From: Plotosus lineatus | Lineage: Eukaryota > Chordata > Actinopteri > Siluriformes > Plotosidae | Assembly (NCBI GenBank): GCA_024760905.1 | Contig: CM045735.1 | Location: 24,910,749-24,974,748, forward strand | Direction of reading: 5' to 3' | Length of the DNA: 64,000 nucleotides | Shown here: in pieces, positions 10,284 through 22,377 of the stretch | How positions within the stretch are numbered: position 1 is the first letter of the stretch | Layout of the letters: every line of letters starts with the position of its first letter | Notes under the pieces: model-generated | What the model was told of the DNA's origin: nothing | Databases searched by the model: none | Seen by the model: the letters and a program-made list of their open reading frames with translations, nothing else | Position numbers and translations under genes: made by a program

Positions 10284-12165
10284 TTCTGGAGTGGATGCAG
10301 TAGCATCAAATGGCAAGACACAGGCATTGGATTCGTCATCAGATCCCACCTCGCCAGGAAACTAAGAAAACTCCCAGAGGCTATCAATGAATGTCTGATG
10401 TCACTTCAGCTCCCTCTTGGAAACAAAAAAAGTGTGATGCTGCTAAGTGCAATGCTCCAACAATGACCAACCCAGAGGACATCAAGGACAAGTTATATGA
10501 AGATCTAGATGCCCTCATTGCAGCAGTACCACAGTCTAAGAAGCTTTTCGTCCTTGAGGACAGATCACCAAACCTGGGAAGGGATCACTGGAAGGAATGG
10601 CACTGGCAAGAGCAACAATAACAGCCTTCTGCTACTCAAGTTGTGTGCCACCCATGACCTCATCCTTACCAACACACTGTTCCGCCTCCCCATGCGTAAC
10701 AAGACAACTTGGATGCATCCACACTCCAGGAATTGGCATCTAATTGACTATGTCATCACCAGGAAGAGGGACATACAGCATGTGAGAGTGACAAGGGTCA
10801 TGTGTGGTGCTGACTGCTGGACTGATCATTGACTCATAGTGTCCACATGCATACTTCGCATCCTGCATATGAGAAGACCCCAAGGCTAGAAGACTACAAA
10901 GAGGCTGAACGTCTCCAAGCTGAAGAACAGCAACATTGCACAAGAATTCACCAGTGACCTCAACAACAGGCTACCAGACACACCCCAAGATGATCAGGAC
11001 AGCACCAAGGAATAGTGGCCAGCATTCAGAAATGTGGTGTACTCCACAGCCTTTGAACACCTTGGACCAGCAACCTGTAAGCCGCAGGACTGGTTTACTG
11101 AGAATGATGAGGGGATACAGGCACTTCTGTCAGAGAAACACCAGCTGTTCAGAGCACATCAGAATGACCCCCTATCGTGAGCGAAGAAAGATGCCTTTGC
11201 CAGCGTAAAAACCAAAGTACAAAATACACTGTGAGATGCAGGATTTGTGGTAGAACAAGAAGGCTGAAGAAATACAAGGCTGTTTGGACAGTTACGACAC
11301 CAAATGTTTCTATGATGCCTTGAAGACTGTACACGGTCCTCAATCCACTGGCTCCTTCCCTTTCTTCACTGTTGATGAGATGCAGCTACTGACCAAGAAT
11401 AAGCAGATTCTGGAGAGGTGGGCTGAACACTTCAACCAGTTTCTGAACCACCCTGCCACGATCAACAGTGAGGCCATTGCCCACCTACCTCAAGTGGAGA
11501 TCAACAGGAACCTTGACAATCTTCCCACAGAAGTCAGAAAAGCTGTCAAGCCACTTTCGTGTAGCTAAGCACCAGGATCAGATGCAATCCCTATTGAGGT
11601 ATACAAAGCAGAAGGACAAGCCTTGATGCTGAAACTGACTGAGCTCTTCAAGTCAATTTGGAGTGAAGGGAAGGTCTCACAACAGTTGAAAGATGCCACA
11701 ATGGTCCACATATCTCCAAGAAGAAAGGCAACCACAAGTCCTGTGGAAATCAAGGTATCTTTGTCTTGTCTATAGCTGGGAAAATCCTGGCCTGTGTCCT
11801 GCTCAAACATCTCCTCCAACATCTTGAGCAGGGTCTCCTCCCAGAAAGTCAGTGTGGCTTTCATGCCGAAAGTGGAACAGTCGACATATTTGCTGCACAC
11901 CAACTGCAGAAAAAATGCGAAAAGCAGCACAGCAACCTCTTTATGACCTTTGTTGATCTGATAAAGCAGGGATGGTTTATGGAAGATAAGGGAGAAGTTT
12001 GGCTGCCCAAGCAAGTTTATCATGATCGCCTGAAAGTTCCATGATGACATGATGGTGAAAGTATTGGGTGACGGAGATGAGTCAGAGGTTTTTTCCACCG
12101 GGCTGATAGATGCTTTCCATGATTGCCAGGATGGGATGCACGTCAGGTACAGGTACTGGTACTGT
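10284..12165 (+). mobile_element. Decayed LINE of the CFDP2-like type
   Basis: Plus-strand remnant of the non-LTR family whose proteins are often annotated as craniofacial development protein 2-like. Endonuclease end at 10620-10832: LLLLKLCATHDLILTNTLF, NWHLIDYVITRKRDIQ, CGADCWTDH. Linker at 11284-11568: CFYDALKTVHGPQSTGS, ERWAEHFNQFLNHP. RT start at 11770-12000: SIAGKILACVLLKHLL, GLLPESQCGFHAESGT, FMTFVDL. It is riddled with stops, and the catalytic RT part is missing after about 12150. Confidence 0.75.
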
Positions 12166-12362
12166 CTATAGTGAGTGGCATGTAAGAGAACCATTTGCTG
12201 ATTTTTGTAGGCTGCCTTGTTGTCAGCATGTTTCTGTCCTGCAATGGGCTGTCCAGTTGTGCAGGTTGAACCCTGCCATCTCCCAGAGTCGGCTGCAAGT
12301 TGCACCATTATCTCCGCAACCCTAATTAGGATTAAGCAGCTCAGAAAATGAATGAATGAACC
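12166..12362 (+). mobile_element. SINE tail fragment
   Basis: The 3' half of the SINE family of 14183-14508: 'gcatgtaagagaaccattt', 'ctcccagagtcggctgcaag', 'aaccctaattaggattaagc' and GAATGAATGAA at the end. It directly follows the LINE remnant. Confidence 0.75.
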
Positions 12363-12902
<540 letters not shown>

Positions 12903-13034
12903 TTATATTTATTAGACACCATCCATCCATTAAGTTCCAGAACTGCTTAATAATGTTAGGGTTGTGCGTAGGCTGAAGCCTATCTCAGCCTGGGCTAGGT
13001 GAAGATGGTGTATAACCTGAATGGCTTGCCAGTC

Positions 13035-13657
13035 CAACACTTCACACCCCCCACCGCCCCGTGAGTGAGTATAAATAGTATTATTTGTCTATAAAATTGT
13101 TATTAGTACACCTCTGCATAACATTGTGTTAATTAAAAAATAAAATAAAATAAAAAAATAATTATTAACATTAAAAACAAAAAAGAAAGAAATATAATTC
13201 AACTTTCAATAAAGAAAACTTCATTAACATTGTTTTTTAATCTGCAATTGAAAAGATTAAAAGTGCACCAATGTACCTGATATATATATATATAAAAAAA
13301 ATCCTTATTTAATCCTTATTTAAACTCATTTAACTTATTTAAACTTATTCAACTTATGTCTTAATATCTCGGTCTCTCTTCACCGTTCTCTTCGTTCATG
13401 TTAGAAATTTTCCCATGTTGTTTCATGAGAGGTTGTTTACTGCACTTCATATTGTTTGCTCATGTGAAAAACCGCAACACCATAGCGCGACAATGAGAGC
13501 ACCACTGCCAACTCGTGGAGTGGAGGTGCACTTAATTCTCGTACACAATTCCAGAAAAGCATGTTCCTACATGCTCGCTCCTAGCATCACACCATGCGCC
13601 CCCTGGCATCATACCGCGCTTTCCAAGGGGGGCACGCCCACTATTTGAGAAACACTG
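13035..13657 (+). mobile_element. hAT-type element, copy 1, 5'-truncated
   Basis: Non-coding element sharing long blocks with 13666-14601: 'gagtataaatagtattatt', 'tactgcacttc', 'gacaatgagagcaccactg', 'aattccagaaaagcatgttc'. Its right end is 'ctatttgagaaacactg', the complement of a hAT-like terminus CAGTG(T)TTCTCAA. The left end is missing. Confidence 0.65.
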
Positions 13658-13665
13658 ACCTTGGG

Positions 13666-14601
13666 CAGTGCTTCTCAACTATTTTCTGTGGAGCTTCCCA
13701 GGAATAAAAAAACATTTGGCGCCTTCCAGGAAGAAAAAAAACATTTCATGCCCCCCATTGCCCCACAAGCGAGTATAAATACTATTATTTGTCTATAAAA
13801 TTATTAGTACACCTCTGCATAACATTGTATCTTTATTAACATTAAAAACAACAAAAAAGAAATACAGTTCAACTTACAATAAAGAAAAAAATAATTAAAA
13901 TTGTTTTTTAATCTGCAATTTAAACGATTTAAAGTGCACCAATGCGTCTGAAATAATAATAAAAAAAACATCCTTATTTAAACTCACTAAACTTATGTCT
14001 TAATATCCCCGTCTCTCTCCACCTTTCTCTTCATTCCAGTTGTTTCTTTAGGGGCTGTTTACTGCACTTCGTATTGTTTGTGTGAAAAACCGCTACAACA
14101 TAGCACAACAATGAGAGCGCCACTGCCAAGTAGTGGCGCGGAGGTGCAATTACAAGTAATTCTCGTACACAATTCCACAAAAGGGCAGTGGTGGCCGAGT
14201 GGTATAGGGTGCTGGATCGCTGATCCTAAGGTTGGGGGTTTGATTCCCACTCTCCACAAGGTTGTCACTGTCCTCCCAGTGCAGCCAAAGGCCAGCCATG
14301 TCTCTCAATGTCTATGGTGTGAGGCATGTAAAAGAACCATTGCAGACTTTCAACAAGAGTAGGCTGCAAAGCCATCACCATGTTTCCACTCTGCGATGGT
14401 CTGGCGAGCTGTCCAGGGTGTACTCTGCCCTCGCCAGGAGTCGGCTGGGATGGGTACAAGCCTTTCCACAATCCTAATTAGGATTAAGCGGTTACAGAAA
14501 ATTAACTGAATTCCAGATAAGCATGTTCCCCAGGGTCATACGCGCTCCCCCCCGGCATCACACCTGGCATCATACCGCACCCCACTATTTGAGAAGCACT
14601 G
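13666..14601 (+). mobile_element. hAT-type non-autonomous element, copy 2
   Basis: It begins CAGTGCTTCTCAACTATTTT and ends in the complement of CAGTGCTTCTCAAATAGTGG, so the inverted termini agree at about 14 bases. Flanking octamers are ACCTTGGG (13658-13665) and ACCTAGAG (14602-14609), 6 of 8 identical, as expected for an old hAT target duplication. No transposase is present. A SINE sits inside at 14183-14508. A related copy lies at 53824-54540. Confidence 0.75.
14183..14508 (+). mobile_element. SINE, full-length, tRNA head and L2-like tail
   Basis: The most complete copy of the commonest SINE here. The head has a Pol III A-box TGGCCGAGTGG (14192-14202) and B-box GGTTTGATTCC (14238-14248) of tRNA-Leu/Ser type. 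A family body follows, then an L2-like 3' tail ('ctgtccagggtgtactctg', 'cctaattaggattaagcgg'). It interrupts the hAT element with a 12-base target duplication, AATTCCACAAAA (14171-14182) against AATTCCAGATAA (14509-14520). The head is SINE-derived, not a tRNA gene. Confidence 0.85.
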
Positions 14602-14604
14602 ACC

Positions 14605-14785
14605 TAGAGGCAAATTGAAACTGCCAATTAGCCCACTGTGCATGAATTTGGATTGTGGGAGAAACTGGAACACTCAAAGAAAACCTCTGCAAGCCTCACA
14701 CAGAGATCCTCTCCAGGTGTGGAACTCAAACTCAGGACCTTTTAACTGGGAGGCAGATGTGCTAACCACTTCACCACCACTATGA
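14605..14785 (-). repeat. tRNA-derived SINE fragment (second type)
   Basis: The complement gives a 'gtggtgaagtggttagcac' head, 'ctgcctcccagttaaaagg' and a B-box-like 'gagtttgagttcc', then the 'gggttttctttgagtg' type body found in many fish SINEs. The tail is lost. Confidence 0.6.
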
Positions 14786-14799
14786 ACGGCACTTTCCTA

Positions 14800-14814
14800 A
14801 CACACACACACACA

Positions 14815-14845
<31 letters not shown>
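14800..14845 (+). repeat. (CA)n microsatellite with CGCA units
   Basis: Alternating CA repeats broken by four CGCA units. Confidence 0.95.
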
Positions 14846-14846
<1 letters not shown>

Positions 14847-15144
14847 AAGTCTGATCAATAAAAGCTCTAAAACCACCCAGCTTGTGTTTGCTCCCCTTGC
14901 TGGTGGTATGAATACCCAGCCCAATAAGCCATTCAGGCTTCTGTCTCTCTCCTCTAATCCCCTTACATGGGCCACTACACCATCTGTCAGTCACTATCTG
15001 TTACTTCATTTGTAAGACTGCTTATATTTTGCATGTGTTCATCATTAGTTACTGAAGGTTTATATTAAAATATGCTGACATATGTGCCATTTTTCAAGAT
15101 GTGTGAAACATGACAAAACATTTATTGAATTGTTCCAGTACTGA

Positions 15145-15355
15145 TAGGCAGTGGTGACTTAGTGATTAAGCGTGGGTATTACTGATCCAAAGGTTGGAGG
15201 TTCAAGTCCCAGTGCAACCATGCTGTCGTTTCTTAGCCCTTGAGTTAATGCTTGAGTTTATTAGCCAATGCCATTAACTGCAGTTATGAAAAAATGACAA
15301 ATCTAAGTCACACTTGATTAGGTGTCTGCCAAATTACATAAATGCAATGCAATGC
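15145..15355 (+). mobile_element. tRNA-headed SINE with 'aaatgcaatgcaatg' tail
   Basis: Head 'ggcagtggtgacttagtgat' with B-box 'ggttcaagtcc', a middle 'agcccttgagttaatgc', and the tail 'ggtgtctgccaaattacata' then AATGCAATGCAATG. This tail type ('gtctgctaaatg...taaatg') is abundant in ostariophysan fishes, which is part of the case for the host group. Confidence 0.7.
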
Positions 15356-15454
15356 AATGTGCCATTATAATTGTATTAACATCTTAGTAGCCTGTTAGAA
15401 CACTGAAATTCAACTCAAATATAATTTATTTCCAAAGGCAGAGGCACACTGTTT

Positions 15455-15456
<2 letters not shown>

Positions 15457-15530
<74 letters not shown>
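15457..15530 (+). repeat. (GT)n microsatellite
   Basis: About 35 GT units. Confidence 0.97.
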
Positions 15531-15535
<5 letters not shown>

Positions 15536-15627
15536 CATCTTCTCTTCTGGAGCTTGCAACTGAAAAGTAAGTTCTAGCTACAGACTGTTGTTACCTCAAT
15601 AAAAAACAAGAAAATCAATGAACAGCA

Positions 15628-15629
<2 letters not shown>

Positions 15630-15680
<51 letters not shown>

Positions 15681-15777
15681 CATGTGTATGTGTGTGTCTG
15701 TCTGTTTGTGTGAAAGAGAGAAAGGTGCTGATGAAGGTAGCTGGGATGGCTCGCAAAGAAACAAGTGAGAAAGAGAG

Positions 15778-15844
<67 letters not shown>
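15630..15844 (+). repeat. (GT)n and (GA)n microsatellite pair
   Basis: A GT array (15630-15677) and a GA array (15783-15844) flank about 100 bases of less regular GT- and GA-rich sequence. Any open frames across it are artefacts of the repeat. Confidence 0.95.
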
Positions 15845-15846
<2 letters not shown>

Positions 15847-15935
15847 TTGAGAAGACAAAATATTGAGAAAGAGTAGAAGAATATCATAGCATCCACACTC
15901 CCTATTTTTGACCTCTTCATTGTGTTTAACACTGT

Positions 15936-15939
<4 letters not shown>

Positions 15940-15996
<57 letters not shown>

Positions 15997-16000
15997 AACA
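15940..16000 (+). repeat. Compound microsatellite (CT)n(CA)n
   Basis: About 18 CT units run directly into about 11 CA units. Confidence 0.95.
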
Positions 16001-16117
16001 ATTACTAGTGGTGGAGTAATAATAAAGACTGGGCAGAAAAGGTTTCGACTGGCTGACCTGCTGCGAGGCACATGCTGACTTTACCATGATGGATCAAATC
16101 TTGGTGCTCATGGTTAT

Positions 16118-16119
<2 letters not shown>

Positions 16120-16192
<73 letters not shown>
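16120..16192 (+). repeat. (CA)n microsatellite
   Basis: About 36 CA units without interruption. Confidence 0.97.
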
Positions 16193-16196
<4 letters not shown>

Positions 16197-16289
16197 GGTT
16201 TGGCATTCCAAACAGTGTACTCTTACCTCATGCCCAGTGTTCCTGAGATAGACTCAAGCTCCATCACCGCAATGAACTAGATGAGGGAT

Positions 16290-17745
16290 CACCCAAAACA
16301 CTTTCAATAATTAATTTTACTGAACAAAATGATGCAGATCTGATCCAGAACTTTAAATGCTATTTTAAACATCACATTAAGGAACAACTGTGTTCTCAGT
16401 ATCTATGGCTCAGTATTAGTAGGGGCTTGTTGGTGCCATGTGAAATGGTTTGGATATTGAGTATTTTGGCAGATGACCTGAACGGATTCTACTGAAGGTT
16501 TGAAAAGTCCTCCTTCACACCTCTCACACAGACAAAAGAACTATCTAGGACTCCCTCCCCTCAGACCCCCCCACCTGCATTAAGGTAATGCATTGCTCTT
16601 TCAAAAGCAGAAGACCAGCAAGCTCCAGGACCTGACTGTGTGTCCTTATCCTGCCTGAGAGACTGTGCTGACCACTTTCCATGGTCCCCAAGAAGCCCTC
16701 CATCAAAGGTTTGAATGACTACAGGACTGTTGTATTAACATCTGTGGTCATGAAATCCATTGAGAGACTAGTTTTGAGCCACCTAAAGAACATCACAGAC
16801 CCTATTCTGGACATCTAGCAGTTTGCCTACCAGAATAATAGATCATGGACGACACAATCAACATGGGTCTACACTACACCCTACATCACTTTGATTCCCC
16901 GGGGATAGACACAAGGACTTTGTGAATTTCGGTTGAACATTCAACACCATAATTTCTAAAATCCTCCACTAAAAGCTCTTCCATTTTATAGTGCCTGCCT
17001 TCACCTCCTGGTGGACCACCAACTTCCAGACTGAGAGGTGGCATGAGGTTAGGCTGAGGAGCATCTCATCCGGTACCTGGTCCATCAGCATTGGAACCCC
17101 CTGGGGTGTGTCATTTCCCTGCTGCTGTTTTCTCTCTACCGAAGTGATTGTACCTCAGGGGATCATTGTAAAACCTGTAAAACCCCTGAAGTTTGCTGAT
17201 GACACCATTGTCATTGGTCTAATTCCAGATGGTGTTGAGTCCACTTACAGGTAGGTGACGGAACAGCTGGAGCTGAACCCACTCAGGAATGAAAAGATGA
17301 CAGTAGATTTATGGAGAGCCCCTCCAACACTTCTACCCTTCACCATCCTCAACAGCACAACATCTACCATGGACATCTTCAGGTGTTTGGGAACTACAAT
17401 CTTGCAGGACCTGAATTGGATGGCAGACATAAACACTGTCCAGAAGAAGGCCCAGCAGAGATTGTATTCCCTGTGACAATGCACAAGGGTCTGCAGAGAA
17501 GATTACTTGTGCTGACCTGCCCTCCATCCAGGGCTTGTACTGGTCCAGGACCATGAAAAAGGTGGGTAGCATGTCTGCAGATCCCTCACATTCCAGAATT
17601 CATAAAGTGTTTGTATTCTTCATTCTGGAAAGCATTACAGAGCATTGTAAACCAGGACCAATGAAAGACAGTTTCTTCTACCAGGCTGTCTTTCAGTTGA
17701 ACTTTAAACCATCACAGAGTAGAAGGATAACCACTCTAAAGTAAC
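16290..17745 (+). mobile_element. L2/Rex-Babar-type LINE remnant
   Basis: A heavily decayed plus-strand RT. Recognisable pieces in shifting frames are PKKPSIKGLNDY (about 16690), SVVMKSIERLVLSHLKN (about 16742), PLKFADDTIVIGLI (17188-17228, the catalytic ADD box), and TMDIFRCLGTTILQDLNW (about 17367) followed by VQKKAQQRLYSL (17441-17476). The C-terminal 'dpshs' and 'SFFYQAV' blocks occur near 17580-17700. This order is that of L2/CR1/Rex-Babar group LINEs. Neither the 5' end nor the tail is preserved. Confidence 0.75.
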
Positions 17746-18394
17746 CCATTGTACACATATGTTGTCCACTATACCACCTCTCAAGTACAGGTTTGTGCTA
17801 AATAGCAATTTATTTCACTATACTGCAAATTTTATATTATACTAGTATGTTTTAATTTTTTCTAGTTTTACCCTACACTTTCATCCTTTATTTTTTTACT
17901 TCCTTTACTTTATTTTTATCTTAATTCATTTTCTTTTTTGTATAAACTTAATATTTTCTGTAGAGTGAGTGAAGTTAAACCAGAAGCAAATTCCTTGTTT
18001 ACGTGCACAAATTTGGCTAATAAAACCGATTGAGATTCTCAAAAAATAGTTCAAGTTACTGTAACACAACTAATCACTCTTTATAACTCTAGGGTGTAGA
18101 AAAGAACATCGGACATAACAAGAGCTGAATATGGCAATGAATGTTAGTGTAATTTTCATCTGCACAGTTTTGGTGAGTGTGCATTCTCAGATTTCTGTTC
18201 TTGAAACCCTTGAAACTGGACTTGCCATATTCTTCTGAGCCCTTGCAGAAATTCTACCCACTACATGGGCTGTTTTGTCCATGCTGTATAACCTCTGTTG
18301 TGTTTAAAAAAATCTCAGGAGATCAGCTGTTTCTGAAATACTCAAAACAAACAAACAAACAAACAAACAAACATAAAACGTCCGACATAAAACC
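17746..18394. other. AT-rich spacer with a dispersed-repeat fragment
   Basis: 17746-18060 shows nothing beyond AT-richness. Around 18180-18340 the sequence includes 'gagatcagctgtttctgaa', which I know as part of a common fish repeat but cannot name. A (CAAA)n tract follows at 18345-18372. Confidence 0.4.
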
Positions 18395-19782
18395 AATGCC
18401 ACATATAACATGCGAGTCAAAAATAAGAATTCCATACCGGATTGGTCGAGGCCCGGGTTAACAACGACCGCCATCAGTGCTGTTAACCAACAGCGTGCTG
18501 GTGGAAATTGGACTACTGTTGGTCAAAGAAGGAGAGGCGGGAGGCGTGTCCATAGACAGAGAGAGAAGAGGAAAGGCATGAGTCTAGGACTGAGAGTAGG
18601 AGCTTTGAATGTTGGAACAATGACAGGAAAAGGTAAAGAGCTGGCTGACATGATGCAGAGGAGGAAGGTGGACATACTGTATGTTCAGGAGACCAGGTGG
18701 AAAGATAACAAGGCTAGAAGCTTAGAAGCAGGGTTTAAGCTGTTTTATCATGGTGTGGATGGGAAGAGAAATGGAGTAGGAGTAATCTTGAAAGAGGGGT
18801 TGGTCAGGAATGTTCTAGAAGTCAAAAGAGTGTCAGACAGAGTTATGAGTCTTTAGTTAGAAATTGAAGGTGTGATGTTCAATGTTATTAGTACTTATGC
18901 CCACAGGCAGGATATGAGCTAGAAGAGAAGGACATATTCTGGAGTGAGTTAGATGAAGTGATGCAGAGTACCCCCAGAGGTGAAAGAGTGGTCATTGGTG
19001 CAGACTTCAATGGACATGTTGCAGGAAACAGAGGGGACGAGGAAGTGATGGGCAGGTTTGGTATCTAGGACAGGAACACAGAAGGACAGATGTTGATAGA
19101 TTTTGCAAAAAGGATGGAAATGGCTGTGGTGAATACTTTCTTCCAGAAGAGACAGGAGCATAGGGTGATTTATAAAAGCAGAGGTCGAAGCACACAGGTA
19201 GACTACATCTTGTGTAGGTGATGTAATTTGAAGGAAGTCAGTGACTGCAAAGTAGTAGTGGGTGAGAGTGTTGCCAAAGAGCATAGGATGGTGGTGTGCA
19301 GGATGATGCTGATGGTGAGGAAGGTGAAGAAGGCAAAATCAGAGCAGAAGACAAAGTGGTGGAAGCTGAAAAAGGAAGAGTGTTGTGTTGTCTTCAGTGA
19401 GGAGTTGAAATAGTCTTTGGCTGGTAAGAAAGTGCTTCCAGATGATTGAAAACTACAGCTAATGTGATCAGGGAGACAGGTAGGAGAGTACTTGGTGTGT
19501 CATCTGGAAGGAAAGTAGATAAGGAGACTTGGTGGTGGAATGAGAAAGTGAAGGTGTGTGTACAAAGGAAGAGGTTAGCTAAGAAAAAGTGGGACACAGC
19601 GAGGACTGAAGAGGGTAAACAGGAGTACAGGGAGACACAGCATAAGGTGACGGTCGCAGTGTCAAAGGCCAAACAAATGGTGTATGATGACCTGTATGCT
19701 AGGTTGGACAGTAGGGAGGGAGAAAATGATTTATATAGGTTGACACAGCAGAGAAATAGAGATGGGAAGGACATGCAGTAGG
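18395..19782 (+). mobile_element. RTE-type LINE, copy B, 5' part with endonuclease
   Basis: Same family as copy A, keeping its 5' end: leader with 'ggtcgaggcccgggttaac', then the endonuclease start LRVGALNVGTMTGKGKELAD and VDILYVQETRW (18590-18710), VIGADFNGHV (about 18993) and a linker with KETWWWNEKV. The endonuclease frame is broken at 18856 and later. The copy ends at the TAGGGTGGAG terminus at 19783, before the RT domain. Confidence 0.8.
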
Positions 19783-19868
19783 GTGGAGTGAAACATAGTT
19801 TTTCACAATCAATTCAGAATAGTGTAGAAAAGACATAATTTATAAACATATGCAAAATATTAAAAAGG
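19783..19868 (+). mobile_element. Terminal fragment of the GGGTGGAG-ended DNA transposon
   Basis: It starts TAGGGTGGAGTGAAACATAG and for about 85 bases is the reverse complement of 26553-26638, the right end of the element at 25848-26636. It fixes the family's terminus independently, because it begins at exactly the same base. Confidence 0.75.
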
Positions 19869-19871
19869 AGT

Positions 19872-20342
19872 TTTAGGGGCCAGGTGCAATGTGAGTTGAG
19901 TGGCAGCCGAAGGCATGGGTTCTGACAGAAAGAGCAAGATCGCAGATACAAGAGGCTGAAATAAACTTCCTTCGCCGGGTGGTGGGGGTCTCCCTTAGAG
20001 ATAAGGTGAGAAGCTCTACCATCCGTGGAGAGCTCGAAGTAGATCCATTGCTCAACCGCATTGAAAGGGGACAGTTGAGGTGGCTCGGCATCTGGTCAGA
20101 ATGCCTCCCAGACGCCTCCCTGGTGTGGTATTTTGGGCATGTCCAACCGGGAAGAGGCCCCGGGGTCGACCTAGAACACGCTGGAGGGACTATGTCTCTC
20201 GTCTTCTTTGGGACCGCCTTGGTGCCCCCCCAGAAGAGTTGGAAGAGGTGGCTGGAAAGTGAGATGTCTGGACCTCTTTGCTCAGGTTGCTTCCCCCGCG
20301 ACCTGACCTTGGACTTTGAGAAAGAAGATAAGATGAAATAAG
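19872..20342 (+). mobile_element. Rex3-like LINE, 3' end
   Basis: A plus-strand 3' end of Rex3: the C-terminal region ('ggcatctggtcagaatgcct', 'ggcccc.gggtcgacctagaa') and 3' UTR to 'gaagataagatgaaat'. A short piece of Rex3 5' leader-like sequence (19880-19930, 'gcaatgtgagttgagtggca') is fused in front, so the internal part is deleted. It sits between RTE pieces. Confidence 0.7.
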
Positions 20343-20935
20343 TTTAGTTTCATGCCAAGAAAGAGCACCACAGATCCAGTGTTTGCTTTGAGGATGTTAA
20401 TAGAGAAGTACAGAGAAGGCCAGAGGGAGCTGCATTGTGCCTTTGTGGATCTGGAGAAAGCATATTACGGGTGCCGAGAGAGGAACTGTGGTATTGCATG
20501 AAGAAGTCTGAAGTGGCAGATAAGTATGTTAGAGTGCTGCAGGACATGTATGAGAGATGTAAGACAGTGGTGAAGTGTGCCATCAGTGTGACAGAAGAGT
20601 TCAAGGTGGAGGTGGAACTGTATCAAGGGTCAGCTCTGAGCCCCTTCTTGTTTGCTATGGTGATGGACAGGCTGACAGATAAGGTTAGACTAGATTCCCC
20701 ATGAACTATGACGTTTGCAGATGACATTGTGATCTGTAGTGAGAGCAGAGAACAAGTGGAGGAAAATATAGAGAGGTGGAGGTATGCCTTAGAAAGGAGA
20801 GGAATGAAGATTAGTCTCAGTAATACAGAGTACATGTGTGTGAACAGCAAGGACCAAAGAAGAATGGTGAGGTTACAGGGAGCAGAGATAAAGAAGGTGG
20901 AGGATTTTAAGTATTCAGGTTCAGCAATCCGGAGG
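20343..20935 (+). mobile_element. RTE-type LINE fragment, RT palm
   Basis: Plus-strand RT segment: FMPRKSTTDPVFALRML at the start, YCMKKSEVADKYVRVLQDMY (from 20490), GSALSPFLFAMVMDRL (20629-20676), and TFADDIVICSESREQVEEN with the catalytic ADD box (20711-20767). It stops near FKYSGSAI at 20930, where an inverted segment of the same family begins. Confidence 0.8.
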
Positions 20936-22377
20936 AATGCAGTGTTCTTCACACTTCTTCACCTCTTTTCCACACTCCATTACTCTAGATTATTGTGCAA
21001 AAGGCACAATGCAGCTCCCTCTGGCCTTCTCTGTACTTCTTTATGAACATCCTCAAAGCAAACACTGCATCTGTGGTGATCTTTCTTGGCATGAAACCAA
21101 ACTGTTGTTCACAAATGCTGACCTCTGCCCTTAGTCTAGCTTCCACTATTCTTTCCCATAACTTCATCGTATGGCTCATCAACTTTATCGCTCTGTAGTT
21201 GCCACAACTCTGCACATCTCCCTTGTTCTTAAAAATGGGCACAAGCACACTTCTCCTCTATTCCTCCGGCATCTTCTCATTCTCAGACCTTGTTGAATGT
21301 TCTTGTCAAAAAATCTACTGCTACCTCTCCTAGACACTTCCATACCTCCACCAATATGTCATCAGGACCAACTGCCTTTCCACTCTTCATCCTCTTCAAT
21401 GCCCTCCTCACTTCTCCCTTCCGAATCTTTGCTACTTCCTGGTCCTCAACAGTCACCTCTTCTATTCTTTTTTCTCTTGCATTTTCTTCATTCATCAGCT
21501 CTTCAAAGTACTCTTTCCATCTTCCTAGCACACTTCTGTCATCAGTCAACACATTTCCCTCTCTGTCCTTAATCACTCAAACTTGCTGCACGTCCTTCCC
21601 ATCTCTACCTCTCCTCTGTGCCAACCTGTATAAATCATTTTCTCCCTCCCTACTGTCCCACCTATCATACAAGTCATCATACGCCCTCTGTTTGGCCTAT
21701 GACACCGCTACCTTCGCCTTATGCTGTGTCTCCCTGTACTCCTGTTTACTCTCTTCGGTCCTCTCAATGTTCCACTTCTTTTTAGCTTACCTCTTCTTTT
21801 GTACACACTCCACTTCCTCATTCCACCACCAAGTCTCCTTATCTACTGTCTTTCCAGAGGACACACCAAGAACTCTCCTACCTGTCTACCTGATCACATT
21901 AGCTGTCGGGTTCCAGTCATCTGGAAGTACTTCCTGACCACCCAAAGCCTGTTTCATCTCCTCCTTGAAGACAACACAACACTCTTCCTTTTTCAGCTTC
22001 CACCACTTTGTCTTCTGCTCTGCCTTTGCTTTCTTCACCTTCCTCACCATCAGCATCATCCTGCACACCACCATCCTATGCTGTTTGGCAAAACTCTCGC
22101 CCACTATTATTTTTCAGTCACTGACTTCCTTCAAATTACATTGCCTACACAAGATGTAGTCTACCTGTTTGCTCCTACCTCCACTTTTATAAGTCACCCT
22201 ATGCTCCTGTGTCTTATAGAAGAAAGTATTCATCACAGCCATTTCCATCCTTTTTGCAAAATCTATCAACAGCTGTCCTTCTATGTTCCTGTCCTGGATA
22301 CCAAACCTGCCCATCACTTCCTCGTCCCCTCTGTTGCCTGTACCAACATGTCCATTGAAGTCTTTATATATATATAT
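20936..22377 (-). mobile_element. RTE-type LINE fragment, inverted
   Basis: Minus-strand copy of the same RTE family running away from the plus-strand piece. Reading 5' to 3' on the minus strand: endonuclease (22114-22317), linker (21886-22104), fingers with KSGKAVGPDDILVEVW (about 21350) and PIFKNKGDVQSCGNYRAIK (about 21190), ending at LHCAF near 20990. A further 40 bases (20940-20985) correspond to a later part of the protein. Stops break every domain. Confidence 0.8.

Noticed and set aside
14183..14260. A tRNA-Leu/Ser gene
   Set aside because: A- and B-boxes are present but the cloverleaf is poor and the sequence continues into a SINE body with target duplication.
15574..16280. Several open frames of Ser/Leu, His/Thr or Val/Cys repeats
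   Set aside because: These are translations of CT, CA and GT microsatellites.
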